A DNA stretch of 26,519 nucleotides from positions 1 through 26,519 of the forward strand of contig RFNU01000144.1 of NCBI GenBank assembly GCA_009927065.1. The letters are read 5' to 3'. Numbering within the stretch: the first letter of the stretch is position 1; each line of letters begins with the position of its first letter. The notes beneath the pieces were generated by a model. The model had not been told where the DNA came from. It made no database searches and saw only the letters and a program-made list of their open reading frames with translations. A program made the position numbers and the translations under genes. This DNA is from a bacterium. GTDB taxonomy: Bacteria; Pseudomonadota; Gammaproteobacteria; Berkiellales; Berkiellaceae. Shown here in pieces: positions 17,201 through 24,737 of this stretch.

Positions 17201-17307
17201 TTAGTATTATTGGAGGGTTAGTCTTAAGTCAGGTTATTACCCTTTATACAACGCCAGCTATCTATTTGTTTTTTGATTCTTTATCTAAAAAACGTATAGC
17301 GCATTAA
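14266..17307 (+). CDS. mdtC: RND multidrug efflux transporter subunit MdtC
   Basis: A 1013-residue RND permease, partner of MdtB. MdtC-type hallmarks include 'LPVASLPQIEFPTISIQTAL', 'MASTVATPLEH', 'QAAINAAQTQLP', 'KVNPADAPILIL' and 'FSLNNLSLMALTIATGF'. The proton-relay residues are D401-D402 ('IIDDAVVVVENI') and K914 ('GIVQKNAIMIIDVAL'). The two transmembrane halves and two periplasmic loops are complete. The start ATG at 14266 overlaps the mdtB stop (TAATG); an in-frame ATG at 14272 gives the more MdtC-like N-terminus and may also be used. It is about 60% AT-biased like its neighbours, and I see no sign of decay. No BaeSR-type two-component genes follow; the next gene is ppsA after 217 bases. 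No T-run terminator is visible after the stop. Confidence 0.95.
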   Translation: MVMSSLFIKRPIGTVLLIIGVIFSGIIAFNSLPVASLPQIEFPTISIQTALPGASPEIMASTVATPLEHYVGTIAGITQMTSTSTQGAVQLNVQFDLSRRIDAAARDVQAAINAAQTQLPDNLLTMPTYRKVNPADAPILILGMTSDSYTSGQLYDLGSTLIAQNLSRLDGVGRVLLGGGSMPALRIELNPYLLHQYGLSIDYVRTMLAQNNIFMPKGQLVSNNTSFELATNDQLFSVEDYESLVIYKNNNHCIRLKDIASIKNSVEDEKTVGLINGKPGITLIIFKEPGANVINTAKQIKKTLLDLNKIIPSDIDLKMMIDRTTTIQASLVDIEFTLVFSIVLVVAVIYLFFKHLPSTLIPAITIPLSLCGTLCVMYLLGFSLNNLSLMALTIATGFIIDDAVVVVENIIRHLERHESPVQAALKGSQEVGFTIFCISLSLVAVFVPILLMPGIVGRLINEFAVTLVVAILTSMLISLTITPMLCAFFLKNINVVAVDKNNLYLFYEKSLLWVINHPNLMVLLTIIVIVLNVFLFKIIPKGIFPTQDTGRITGLIQGRQNIPFHEMKNLLKNYVDIILSDDGVDSVVAFAGGGTRTLNQGNLYIGLKPLSERKISSETIINRLRKELKAVGDGHLYLQSAQDLSIGSRVGAAQYQYTLRAFDLNTLQSAESSLFNKLGKIPGVLDLNTDQLKNGTQIYTAIDRDRAATLGVNVATIDRALYDAFGQRKVSTNYYKNNQYNVVMEVDPAFSADEDMMNYLYVKSMFGSLVPLSLCTDKNIQSTLLAVNHQGQFPAATFSFNLAKGYSLSNVTEAFNEAFNSLSFEPGSLSANFQGTAQAFEDLAKKEGYLFFAALVTVYFILGMLYENLIHPLTILSTLPSAGVGALLALIFTRSELNIMALMGLILLIGIVQKNAIMIIDVALHLQRFDGKDPKEAIYEACLLRIRPILMTSMATLLSAIPLALGEGMGSELRQPLGISIIGGLVLSQVITLYTTPAIYLFFDSLSKKRIAH

Positions 17308-17524
17308 TTTATTATCAACATGAACGATCGCTCAGCAATATTAAAATCTTGCTTGAGATTAAATCTGATGATATGTTAGAGACCATTATTATCAATGTAA
17401 TAAATAACTTTTTCTAATCGTAACATTAATGTAACAATATTAATTAATATATTCAGCCCACTCTTTTTTACCTTAATGAGTCAAAGAGTTAAGTGCATTT
17501 TCTTCATCTACAAGGATTGTTGCC
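17308..17524. promoter_or_regulatory. Upstream region of ppsA with palindrome and direct repeats
   Basis: 217 A/T-rich bases. A possible sigma-70 pair is TTGCTT (17349-17354) with TATGTT 17 bases later (17372-17377), four of six matches each. ATATTAATTAATAT (17437-17450) is a perfect 14-base palindrome. GTAACATTAAT (17420-17430) is followed directly by GTAACAATATTAAT (17431-17444), an imperfect direct repeat. In such A/T-rich DNA these could be chance; an operator is only a suggestion. AAGGA at 17512-17516 is a clear ribosome site, 8 bases from the GTG that starts ppsA. Confidence 0.3.
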
Positions 17525-19897
17525 GTGTCTATATTCTCTCATGATTTTTATATTCGTTCATTCTCAAGTTTAAATTTGACTGACCGATCATTAGTGGGAG
17601 GGAAGAATGCTTCACTCGGTGAGTTGACAAGACATTTAAATTTCATTGCGCTCACTCCGGATGGATTTGCATTAACAACTCATTTTTTCCATGATCTCTT
17701 AGCTGATAATGGCTTGGATATTCAATTTAAAGAGCTTTTATCAACACTCAAAGCAACTGTAAATGATGATGACCTTGAAATTGTCGCGAAAAATTTCAGC
17801 GATATGATAGGTCAAATTAAATTTACCGATAAGTTTCTTGCCATATTACTTCAAGCTTATGAACATTTAGATACAGGCAATCAAGAATATTATGCTGTGA
17901 GGTCATCAAGCATTGATGAAGATAACAATCAGTTTTCATTTGCTGGACAACATGACACGTTTTTAGGTATTCGAGGATTTTCTGCGATTACTCATGCGAT
18001 TTTGAATGTATATGCTTCACTTTTTAATGTTCGATCGTTACGTTATCGATTAGCTCATGGGTTGCCATTAAAAACTGAATTTTCGGTAGGAGTTCAGAAA
18101 ATGGCTTACGATCTGCATATGTGTTCTGGAGTTATTTTTACAGCCGATCCCGAAACTCACGAACAAGACTTAATGGTGATTTCATCAAGTTATGGTTTAG
18201 GCGAAGGAATTGTTTCAGGACAGGTCAATCCCGATGAGTTCTTAATATATAAAAAGAATTGTTTAAAAAAAGAAATTAATCCTATTTTAAAAAGAATACT
18301 TGGATCGAAAGAGCATTATATTACCCTCTCTCGGCAAAAAATTGTCAAAAAGAAAGTCTTACCTGCTTTAAAATCTCAATTTTCACTCAATGATCGTGAA
18401 CTCATTGAATTAGCTCGTATAGGCATCGCCATTGAAGATCACTATGGCACGCCCATGGATATCGAGTGGGCTAAGATCAATGATACTTTTACTATCTTAC
18501 AAGCCCGCCCCATGACAAGAATTCCTATACAAAAGCAAAGTAGCATACTTACATCTTATGTGATTAATGATAAAGGACCTTTGCTTCTCCAGGGATATGC
18601 TGTAGGTCATGCTATTGTCTCTGGCAGAGTCACAGTGATTAACGACGCTAGTCAGTTAGTTCGTATTAAAAAGGGAGATATTCTGGTTACTACCATGACC
18701 GATATGAGCTGGGAATCAGTATTGCCCAAAGTGGCAGGGATCGTGACTAATAAAGGTGGACGGACTTGTCATGCCGCGATTGTGTCTAGAGAGTTAGGCA
18801 TACCGACTATTGTAGGGACAGAGCGAGCAACAGAGATCTTAGAAGACGGAATGCTCATCACCTTGGATTGCTCGCAAGGATCGGAAGGGTTCATTTATCA
18901 AGGATCATGCTCTTATGACGTTATTAAAGAGGATGCCCCTGTTTTTGATAAGCTGCCAGTGGATTTATTACTGAATATCTCTAAGCCATCACAAGCCTTT
19001 AAGTTTGCGAAATTACCATCAAATGGTGTTGGCTTAACAAGAATGGAATTTATTATTAACAATACTATTAAAATACATCCTTGTGCGTTACTTCAGCTAG
19101 AGAATATGCCCAACACATTACAAAATAAAATCAAAAAGCTCATCGCTGGATATGCAACTCCAGAAGAATTCTATATTGCAAAACTTACTGAAGGCATAGG
19201 AACTATTGCTGCTGCCTTTCATCCCCGAATGGTTGTTGTTAGATTCTCAGACTTGAAATCAAATGAATATCGCCGATTAATCGGTGGATCTTATTTTGAA
19301 ACATTCGAAGAAAATCCTATGTTGGGCTATCGAGGTGCAGCGCGTTATGTTTCAAAAGAGTTTCAGGACGCCTTTCAGCTTGAGTGTGAAGCAATAAAAA
19401 GAGCACGCACTCATATGGGTTTGAAGAATATTTGGGTCATGATTCCTTTTGTGAGAACTGTTGAGGAATTAAAGAAAACTTTATCTTTAATGGAATCTTA
19501 CGGTTTAATACGAGGAAAAGATGATCTTAAAGTCTTGGTGAATTGCGAACTTCCCGCAAATATTATGATGGTTGAAGAGTTTTTAGAACTTGTTGACGGG
19601 TATTCAGTGGGCTCAAATGATTTAACCCAGTTAACTTTGGGTATTGATCGTGATGCGGGGAGGGAAGTCTTGCTTTCATCTTTTGATGAACGCAATCCTG
19701 CTGTCCTTAGACAGTTAGCCTATATGCTTGGTAAGGCTCATGCCATGGGTAAGTATATAGGAATCTGTGGACAAGGGCCTTCTGATCATTATGATTTTGC
19801 AAAATTTTTGATTCAGCATAATATCACGAGTCTTTCTTTAAATCCCGATAAATTTTTTGAAACTGTGAAAAACATTATCAAAGACCCTGATCTTTAA
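17525..19897 (+). CDS. ppsA: Phosphoenolpyruvate synthase (pyruvate, water dikinase)
   Basis: A 790-residue protein, essentially the length of E. coli PpsA (792). It converts pyruvate, ATP and water to phosphoenolpyruvate, AMP and phosphate in the cytosol, the entry to gluconeogenesis from pyruvate or amino acids. Visible in order: the ATP-grasp nucleotide-binding domain from the N-terminus ('VGGKNASLGEL', 'YAVRSSSIDEDNNQFSFAGQ', 'GTPMDIEWAK', 'ILQARPMTR'); the swivelling phosphohistidine domain with H416 in 'GGRTCHAAIVSRELGIPTIV'; and the C-terminal PEP/pyruvate TIM-barrel ('GVGLTRMEFIINN', 'DEERNP'-like 'FDERNPAV', and C748 in 'GICGQGPSDH'). Catalytic residues appear intact. The start is GTG 17525, chosen because AAGGA lies 8 bases upstream and the N-terminus aligns with PpsA. 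It ends 15 bases from the convergent LRR gene with no obvious terminator between. The PpsR regulator is not in the window. Confidence 0.96.
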   Translation: MSIFSHDFYIRSFSSLNLTDRSLVGGKNASLGELTRHLNFIALTPDGFALTTHFFHDLLADNGLDIQFKELLSTLKATVNDDDLEIVAKNFSDMIGQIKFTDKFLAILLQAYEHLDTGNQEYYAVRSSSIDEDNNQFSFAGQHDTFLGIRGFSAITHAILNVYASLFNVRSLRYRLAHGLPLKTEFSVGVQKMAYDLHMCSGVIFTADPETHEQDLMVISSSYGLGEGIVSGQVNPDEFLIYKKNCLKKEINPILKRILGSKEHYITLSRQKIVKKKVLPALKSQFSLNDRELIELARIGIAIEDHYGTPMDIEWAKINDTFTILQARPMTRIPIQKQSSILTSYVINDKGPLLLQGYAVGHAIVSGRVTVINDASQLVRIKKGDILVTTMTDMSWESVLPKVAGIVTNKGGRTCHAAIVSRELGIPTIVGTERATEILEDGMLITLDCSQGSEGFIYQGSCSYDVIKEDAPVFDKLPVDLLLNISKPSQAFKFAKLPSNGVGLTRMEFIINNTIKIHPCALLQLENMPNTLQNKIKKLIAGYATPEEFYIAKLTEGIGTIAAAFHPRMVVVRFSDLKSNEYRRLIGGSYFETFEENPMLGYRGAARYVSKEFQDAFQLECEAIKRARTHMGLKNIWVMIPFVRTVEELKKTLSLMESYGLIRGKDDLKVLVNCELPANIMMVEEFLELVDGYSVGSNDLTQLTLGIDRDAGREVLLSSFDERNPAVLRQLAYMLGKAHAMGKYIGICGQGPSDHYDFAKFLIQHNITSLSLNPDKFFETVKNIIKDPDL

Positions 19898-19912
19898 CGG
19901 AAAAAGTAATCT

Positions 19913-20998
19913 CTAGATTCTAGTTGCACAATCTTTTTTAAGTGCTTTTTGCATATATTTATTATATTGAGCGATAACAGTTAAAGGCTTAATTTTTGGA
20001 TTAAGATAAGATAAACAATGATGCATTAATTCAAAAGAGAAGGAAGTTGTATTTTTGACCAAAGTAATAAAAGGAAGCATGGCTCGTGTTGCGTCTGTTT
20101 CACCATTATATCTTAAATTGAAACAAATATGTTTTGGTAATGCAGATAAACAATCATCTTTTGAGCAAGCAGACTTTTTTTCTTCAAACAGCATATTATG
20201 CTGCAAATTGACGGAATGAATGCGTAGTGCGCTGAGCGTGTCTTTTAATTCAGCAGGAGACATTAACCCAAAATTATTATGTTGTAAATCGATAGTTTTT
20301 ATGCTTTGCGACATCATCGAAAAATCTTTCATTAAATCAGCTGGTTTTTTAAATCCAAAGCCATTGGATGCTAAAGATAGAGTGGTAATTTTTGGTGGAA
20401 AAAGAGGTAAAGCATATTCAGTGGATTGATCAAAAAATTTCAATAGATAAAGACTATTATTGTTCAAATTCAATGATATTAGATGAGATGGCAACAAAGA
20501 AAAAGCCGCGGTTAATTCAAAAGCTGTATTATGATGAAGATCATTCCAAGATAAATCAAGAGTTTTGAGTTTACAAGGTAATCTAGAAAAAATTTTACCT
20601 AAATCAGCGCCAGTTTTGTTACCAAGACGATTACCGCTTAAGTTCAGTGTTAACAGGAAAGGTGAGAGCACAGATAAAACATTCATTAATCCAAGACCAC
20701 TCAGCTCATCAAGAGAATTTCTTCTCAAATCAAGGTGTATCACCGTGGCTGGAAAAGCAGAGAAAATTTTCATCAATTCATGTTTTGGTCTTTTACCAAG
20801 ATTATTATCTCTTAAATCAACTCTCTTAATGTGAGGCGGCAGCATAAAAAAAGCTCGAGTTAATGTATTAACACTAGATATGATTTGTCCATTATCATCA
20901 ATAAGCTGCATTATAAGATGACTCGTACCTGCAGGTATAGACCGTATAGCCTCAATAAGATTGTCGGTGGCTTTATGAGAAATGTGATAAATTGTCAT
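19913..20998 (-). CDS. Leucine-rich-repeat protein (361 aa); predicted effector
   Basis: Minus-strand protein of 361 residues. Residues ~1-50 are an N-terminal cap containing 'YHISHKATDNLIEAIRSIPA'. Residues ~50-270 hold about eight LRR units of the same design as the 7576-8940 gene, for example 'ELMKIFSAFPATVIHLDL', 'NLSGNRLGNKTGADLGKIF' and 'LDLSWNDLHHNTAFELTAAF'. One unit has an insertion (~'LLKFFDQSTEYALPLF'). The tail from ~280 carries 'ICFNLRYNGE', 'RAMLPFITLV' and 'FELMHHCLSYLNP', aligning with the tails of the other two LRR-family genes. The start is the ATG at 20998-20996; no clear Shine-Dalgarno precedes it. GC in a sampled line is ~35%, like the local background, so it looks older in this genome than the 7576 gene. 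It is convergent with ppsA, 15 bases apart. Host targeting is inferred. Confidence 0.88.
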   Translation of the reverse strand: MTIYHISHKATDNLIEAIRSIPAGTSHLIMQLIDDNGQIISSVNTLTRAFFMLPPHIKRVDLRDNNLGKRPKHELMKIFSAFPATVIHLDLRRNSLDELSGLGLMNVLSVLSPFLLTLNLSGNRLGNKTGADLGKIFSRLPCKLKTLDLSWNDLHHNTAFELTAAFSLLPSHLISLNLNNNSLYLLKFFDQSTEYALPLFPPKITTLSLASNGFGFKKPADLMKDFSMMSQSIKTIDLQHNNFGLMSPAELKDTLSALRIHSVNLQHNMLFEEKKSACSKDDCLSALPKHICFNLRYNGETDATRAMLPFITLVKNTTSFSFELMHHCLSYLNPKIKPLTVIAQYNKYMQKALKKDCATRI

Positions 20999-21178
20999 GA
21001 GTTAAGATCTTTGGTGTACAAATAATAAAGTTTTTGAGATGGCGCAATAGTCTAAACAAAGAAGTATTACGAGGAGTCGATAGGACAAAATAACCATCAT
21101 CATGAATTATAACATTAAAAATTTAAAAACCAAGTTTTTTTAATTAAAAAAAACACTCAATACTCTTTATCTTTAAAG

Positions 21179-21204
21179 AAAACACGTGCGCAATCCTTTT
21201 CGTT
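21179..21204 (-). repeat. 26-base dispersed repeat, copy C
   Basis: A 26-base exact match to the core of the 57-base repeat (7390-7446), in the same plus-strand orientation as copy B, and in the reverse complement within 1-57. On the minus strand it would encode NEKDCARVL, but here it is isolated: A/T-rich upstream sequence of the minus-strand LRR gene lies on one side and decayed plus-strand coding sequence starts immediately at 21205 on the other. Identity stops sharply at both ends. Confidence 0.85.
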
Positions 21205-21490
21205 CTACGATCATTGACTATGACAACAATAGCGTGCATAATCACTTTTATGTCAAAATAACAGATCTTAATGGATTGAGATGCTTCTCAAGATTGGACA
21301 GCTACACGCGTTGATCAATTTGGATATATCAACGCTGGGTCAATCTAAAGTCAAAAGGCACTTCCTAGCTGATTTTAAAAATCAATTTATTAATTTTATT
21401 CAAGATAAGCGCTGTTTTTCTCAAGAAAAAACAATCATGAATACTTCAGCAGACCTTTTTAATCAAAAACTATACCTTCAAAGCGGATGA
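21205..21490 (+). pseudogene. Decayed 5' part of the Cys/His/Asp protein gene
   Basis: Protein-like sequence is spread over three frames. Frame A reads 'TIIDYDNNSVHNHFYVKITD' and stops at about 21308. A second frame reads 'DASQDWTATRVDQFGYINAG' over about 21280-21340 and stops. A third runs from ATG 21281 through 'HFLADFKNQFINFIQDK' to TGA 21488-21490. That third frame is the same frame as the 21611-22696 gene, and no other stop lies between, so reading TGA as one codon joins them (21281-22696, 471 residues). 'LYLQSG' then TGA then 'ADLLGHSSC' looks like one peptide with a CGA-to-TGA change. I infer a gene that has lost its N-terminal part through frameshifts and a nonsense mutation. Alternatively 21281-21490 is a small intact ORF, but nothing supports that independently. 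Confidence 0.5.
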
Positions 21491-21610
21491 GCCGATCTGC
21501 TGGGACACAGCAGTTGTGTTAAGATCACCCCTGAATCTAGAGTTGCCGACCCCAAAACTGCTTCAGCGAAAGATCGTCAGATTGTTGATCATGGGTCGCA
21601 AGAAGCCTCC

Positions 21611-22696
21611 ATGAGCTTAGGGGTTGGGTTGTCAGTCACGTATCAATATAAAAGGATTGTTAGTCATATGGAATTGGAAGATTTAATACTTGGACAAGAA
21701 ATTAATAAAGGCATAAAAGGCAAAATTGTTTGCTCTCACGATATTATTCAACGGCAACAAATGCCCTTTATCACTCCTGTTAATAGGCAGGAAAAAATTA
21801 GTCTTTTTGGCAATGAGCGCGTGTCAGAGTATCTCAGATATACTCAATACACAAAAATCATTCGTCATATCGTTGAGCAAGAATCTAAGAAAATTTTAAC
21901 TCAATCTTCTGTATTTTCTAGAAATTTAACTATAACACAGTTCGGGTGTGGTGAATGCCAAGAATTAGCCAGCCTTACTTTATGGGAGCTGAGTAAAAGA
22001 GGTCGACGTGATCTGGTTTTTATTGCCCTTTCTAGCCCCCCTTACGTTTATGCAGAGCATCCTCATCCGTACATACATTGCTTGACGCTACTGGGTTACA
22101 GGCAAAGCTATGGATTAACCCCAGGAGGTCTTTTAAAGCTTAATCAACTCCCTGATAATGTCGTGGCTATAGATTCTTATCTTAATTATGTTGGACCAGC
22201 TTGCAGTTATTTAGAAGATAATCAATCTTATTTAAGGACATTTGCCTATGATAGAATCGAAGTGGTTGATGTCTTTAGCGAACAACATGAAAGAAATGTC
22301 CCTATTATCGAGGAAAATATACAAAAACTTTTAGAGAGTCCTGTTATTCAAAAAATAGTCCCCCATGAGTTCTCAGTTTTAAAGAGAGATAGATTTTCTT
22401 TAGAAGACCTTGAACCTCACGATGAAATACCACTGATTTCATTATTAAATCAGAATGTTAAATTGCATTTTGATTGGGGTCATAAAAAATCTTTGGTTCA
22501 CGCTTATACAACTTTGCATAATAAAGAAGAAAAAGATCAAGCTTTAGTTATTAGAAAACAATTAAAAACAGGTTTTTTTTATAAAAAAGATGAACAACAG
22601 CTATTCGCTCTGCATGAGATCAACAATCAAGAAACTGTCTTGCCTCAAGAAATTCATGAGGCTTTATTAAAATCGACTCAAAAACGTCCTGAATAA
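21611..22696 (+). CDS. Putative cysteine-protease/transglutaminase-like protein; possibly a pseudogene remnant
   Basis: A 361-codon open frame. The central region has a Cys/His/Asp arrangement typical of papain-like or transglutaminase-like folds: C113 or C116 in 'TQFGCGECQELASLTLWEL' at the start of a helix, H156 in 'YIHCLTLLGY' on a strand, and D188 in 'NVVAIDSYLNYVG' on the next strand. The spacing and order fit that superfamily as I know it; I cannot name a family, and the catalytic role is inference. The remainder is charged and helical, with a Lys/Glu-rich C-terminus. No signal peptide or membrane segment. Candidate starts are ATG 21611 (poor ribosome site) and ATG 21668, which has AAAGGA 11 bases upstream and would allow a shorter but still triad-containing protein. 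The frame extends upstream through a single TGA (21488-21490) into more coding-like sequence, so the present gene may be a truncated survivor. Confidence 0.65.
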   Translation: MSLGVGLSVTYQYKRIVSHMELEDLILGQEINKGIKGKIVCSHDIIQRQQMPFITPVNRQEKISLFGNERVSEYLRYTQYTKIIRHIVEQESKKILTQSSVFSRNLTITQFGCGECQELASLTLWELSKRGRRDLVFIALSSPPYVYAEHPHPYIHCLTLLGYRQSYGLTPGGLLKLNQLPDNVVAIDSYLNYVGPACSYLEDNQSYLRTFAYDRIEVVDVFSEQHERNVPIIEENIQKLLESPVIQKIVPHEFSVLKRDRFSLEDLEPHDEIPLISLLNQNVKLHFDWGHKKSLVHAYTTLHNKEEKDQALVIRKQLKTGFFYKKDEQQLFALHEINNQETVLPQEIHEALLKSTQKRPE

Positions 22697-22837
22697 TAAA
22701 CAGACTGCTTTGTTGTTTTGGCTAAAAGAGATTTCATGTGGTCTTGGATGATGTTGCTTAGAAAATAGCGCAAAGAGTTGCTAACATTTAATAACAATTG
22801 TGGTAATTTCTTCTTACGGTTTATTCAAGGAATAATG

Positions 22838-24697
22838 ATGCATAAGCCCATAAACCAAACCTCACATAATCAGTTGATGCTTGGAGCTCTTGGAATTGTT
22901 TATGGTGACATTGGCACTAGCCCTCTTTATGCTTTGAAAAGTTGTTTTATTATCAGTGGCCTTCAAGCAGACCAGCCAGTTGTTATGGGGGTTCTCTCTT
23001 TATTTATTTGGGCGCTGATCCTTATTGTGACTGTCAAATATATTGGTTTAGTTTTGAGCATGGATCATCATGGCGAAGGCGGTGTTTTATCATTGGCTAC
23101 TCTAGTGGCATCTCGACACAAACATCGTCGCTTAGCAATGACGTTAGGAGTTATTGCTACTACATTGTATTTCGGAGATGGAGTGATTACTCCAGCTATT
23201 TCAGTGATAAGCGCTGTAGAGGGTCTTAATGTGCTTCATGATGGATTAACGAGCTATGTTATCCCTATTGCTTTTTTGATTTTGACAGCGCTGTTTTCTA
23301 TTCAGCATTTCGGTAGTGAGCGTATTAGCTATTATTTCAGTCCTGTAATGGTCATATGGTTTTCAATGCTTTTTTTATTAGGCGCTTATCAGATTTATCA
23401 AGAACCTTCTATTCTTCAAGCTGTTCATCCTTGGTATGCATTGAGTTTTTTATTAAATTACTCTTGGATCGGCTTATCGGTATTGGGTGGGGTGATCTTA
23501 GTCGTTACCGGGGCTGAAACTCTTTATGCTGATTTAGGACATTTTGGTTGCAAGCCTATTCAGCTCTCTTGGCTGTATATAGTCTTTCCTTCTCTTGTTG
23601 TTAATTATTTAGGGCAAGGCGCTTTAATACTCCGATCGCCTCAAGCGCTTGAGAATCCATTTTATTTAATGGCCCCGTCATTCTTATTGACCCCATTAAT
23701 CGTGTTAGCCACATGCGCTACAATTATTGCTAGTCAATCTGTTTTGTCAGGAGTTTTTTCCCTGACTTATCAGTCTATGCAATTAAGTTATTTACCACGC
23801 ATGAAAGTTGTCAATACCTCAGAAGAAATCAAGGGTCAGATTTATATTCAAAAAATCAATTGGCTGCTTTACTTTTTAACAATAATGACTATCGCTATTT
23901 TTCGTTCTTCAGAAAATATGGCTACATCTTACGGATTAAGTACAGCTAGCGTTATGTTTATTACAACGTTCTTAATTTCTTTGATAGCTCATGATTCGTG
24001 GAAATGGAATACATTATTTTTAATATTTGTTTTTACTCCTTTTTTTTTATTGGATGGAATTTTTCTTCTCACAAATTTACTAAAGTTTTTTGAAGGTGCT
24101 TGGTTTTTTCTGATTTTATCAGGATTTTTTTATGCAACAATTGAGATTTGGAGAAAAGGGAAAAAATCTCTAGAGTATCAAAAAATAGTGATTCATGCGC
24201 CAACAAGAGATTTTATTGCCAATCATTTAAAGACTCACCCTCATCGTATCCCTAAAACAGCCATATTCTTGTGTCGTAGCAGTGAAAAAACACCCAATAT
24301 TTTAGCAGTCAACCTTCACCATAATATTTACCTTCATCAAAAAATTATTTTCTTTTCTTTTGTGATATTAGAAGTTCCTTATAGTCAGAAAGAAAGATTT
24401 TTTTATGAAGATTTAGGAAATAATGTGTTTAGGGTTATCGCTTCTTATGGTTTTAAAGAAACACCCGATATGAATCACGCTTTGCATTGGTTAAAAATTC
24501 ATGGCTATATTGAGATAAAAGAAGAGTATTCAATTTTTTTCGGAAGAAGCGTGCCTGTCAAAACCAAAGCAAAAACATTAACTGGTCTTGCTGAAAACTT
24601 TTATATACAACTCGATTATCTTTCGCAAAATATTGTCGATTCTTATAAAATACCTTATCAACATGTGATTGAGCTTGGAATAAGATATGGTATTTGA
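22838..24697 (+). CDS. kup: Kup-family low-affinity potassium transporter
   Basis: A 619-residue inner-membrane K+ uptake protein, probably a K+/H+ symporter by family knowledge; E. coli Kup has 622. The family signature 'GIVYGDIGTSPLYALKS' is at residues 19-35 and 'TLYFGDGVITPAISV' is around 107-121. About twelve hydrophobic segments fill residues ~15-445, then a ~170-residue cytosolic C-terminal domain follows ('HAPTRDFIANHLKTHPHRIP', 'EEYSIFFGRSVPVKTK'). The frame can be extended to a TTG at 22778, but AAGGA at 22827-22831 sits 6 bases before ATG 22838, and that start gives the usual Kup N-terminus; ATG 22835 is the next choice. It is a single-gene unit on the plus strand with 141 bases to the decayed gene upstream. 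No decay signs. Confidence 0.95.
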   Translation: MHKPINQTSHNQLMLGALGIVYGDIGTSPLYALKSCFIISGLQADQPVVMGVLSLFIWALILIVTVKYIGLVLSMDHHGEGGVLSLATLVASRHKHRRLAMTLGVIATTLYFGDGVITPAISVISAVEGLNVLHDGLTSYVIPIAFLILTALFSIQHFGSERISYYFSPVMVIWFSMLFLLGAYQIYQEPSILQAVHPWYALSFLLNYSWIGLSVLGGVILVVTGAETLYADLGHFGCKPIQLSWLYIVFPSLVVNYLGQGALILRSPQALENPFYLMAPSFLLTPLIVLATCATIIASQSVLSGVFSLTYQSMQLSYLPRMKVVNTSEEIKGQIYIQKINWLLYFLTIMTIAIFRSSENMATSYGLSTASVMFITTFLISLIAHDSWKWNTLFLIFVFTPFFLLDGIFLLTNLLKFFEGAWFFLILSGFFYATIEIWRKGKKSLEYQKIVIHAPTRDFIANHLKTHPHRIPKTAIFLCRSSEKTPNILAVNLHHNIYLHQKIIFFSFVILEVPYSQKERFFYEDLGNNVFRVIASYGFKETPDMNHALHWLKIHGYIEIKEEYSIFFGRSVPVKTKAKTLTGLAENFYIQLDYLSQNIVDSYKIPYQHVIELGIRYGI

Positions 24698-24737
24698 GGA
24701 CTCTGATGAACATATTAAGACACAAACCACAAGGTCA

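Noticed and set aside
20220..20834. Plus-strand frames opposite the minus-strand LRR gene
   Set aside because: Antisense shadows; the minus strand has a clear LRR protein with cap and tail.
22678..22826. Minus-strand open stretch reading 'NSLRYFLSNIIQDHMKSLLA' between the Cys/His/Asp gene and kup
   Set aside because: Protein-like but with no start or ribosome site; it overlaps the end of one gene and the kup ribosome site. Open frames of this length are expected by chance in A/T-rich DNA.
22778..22837. Extended kup start at TTG 22778
   Set aside because: No ribosome site precedes it, the 20 extra residues are not Kup-like, and AAGGA lies at the right distance from ATG 22838.
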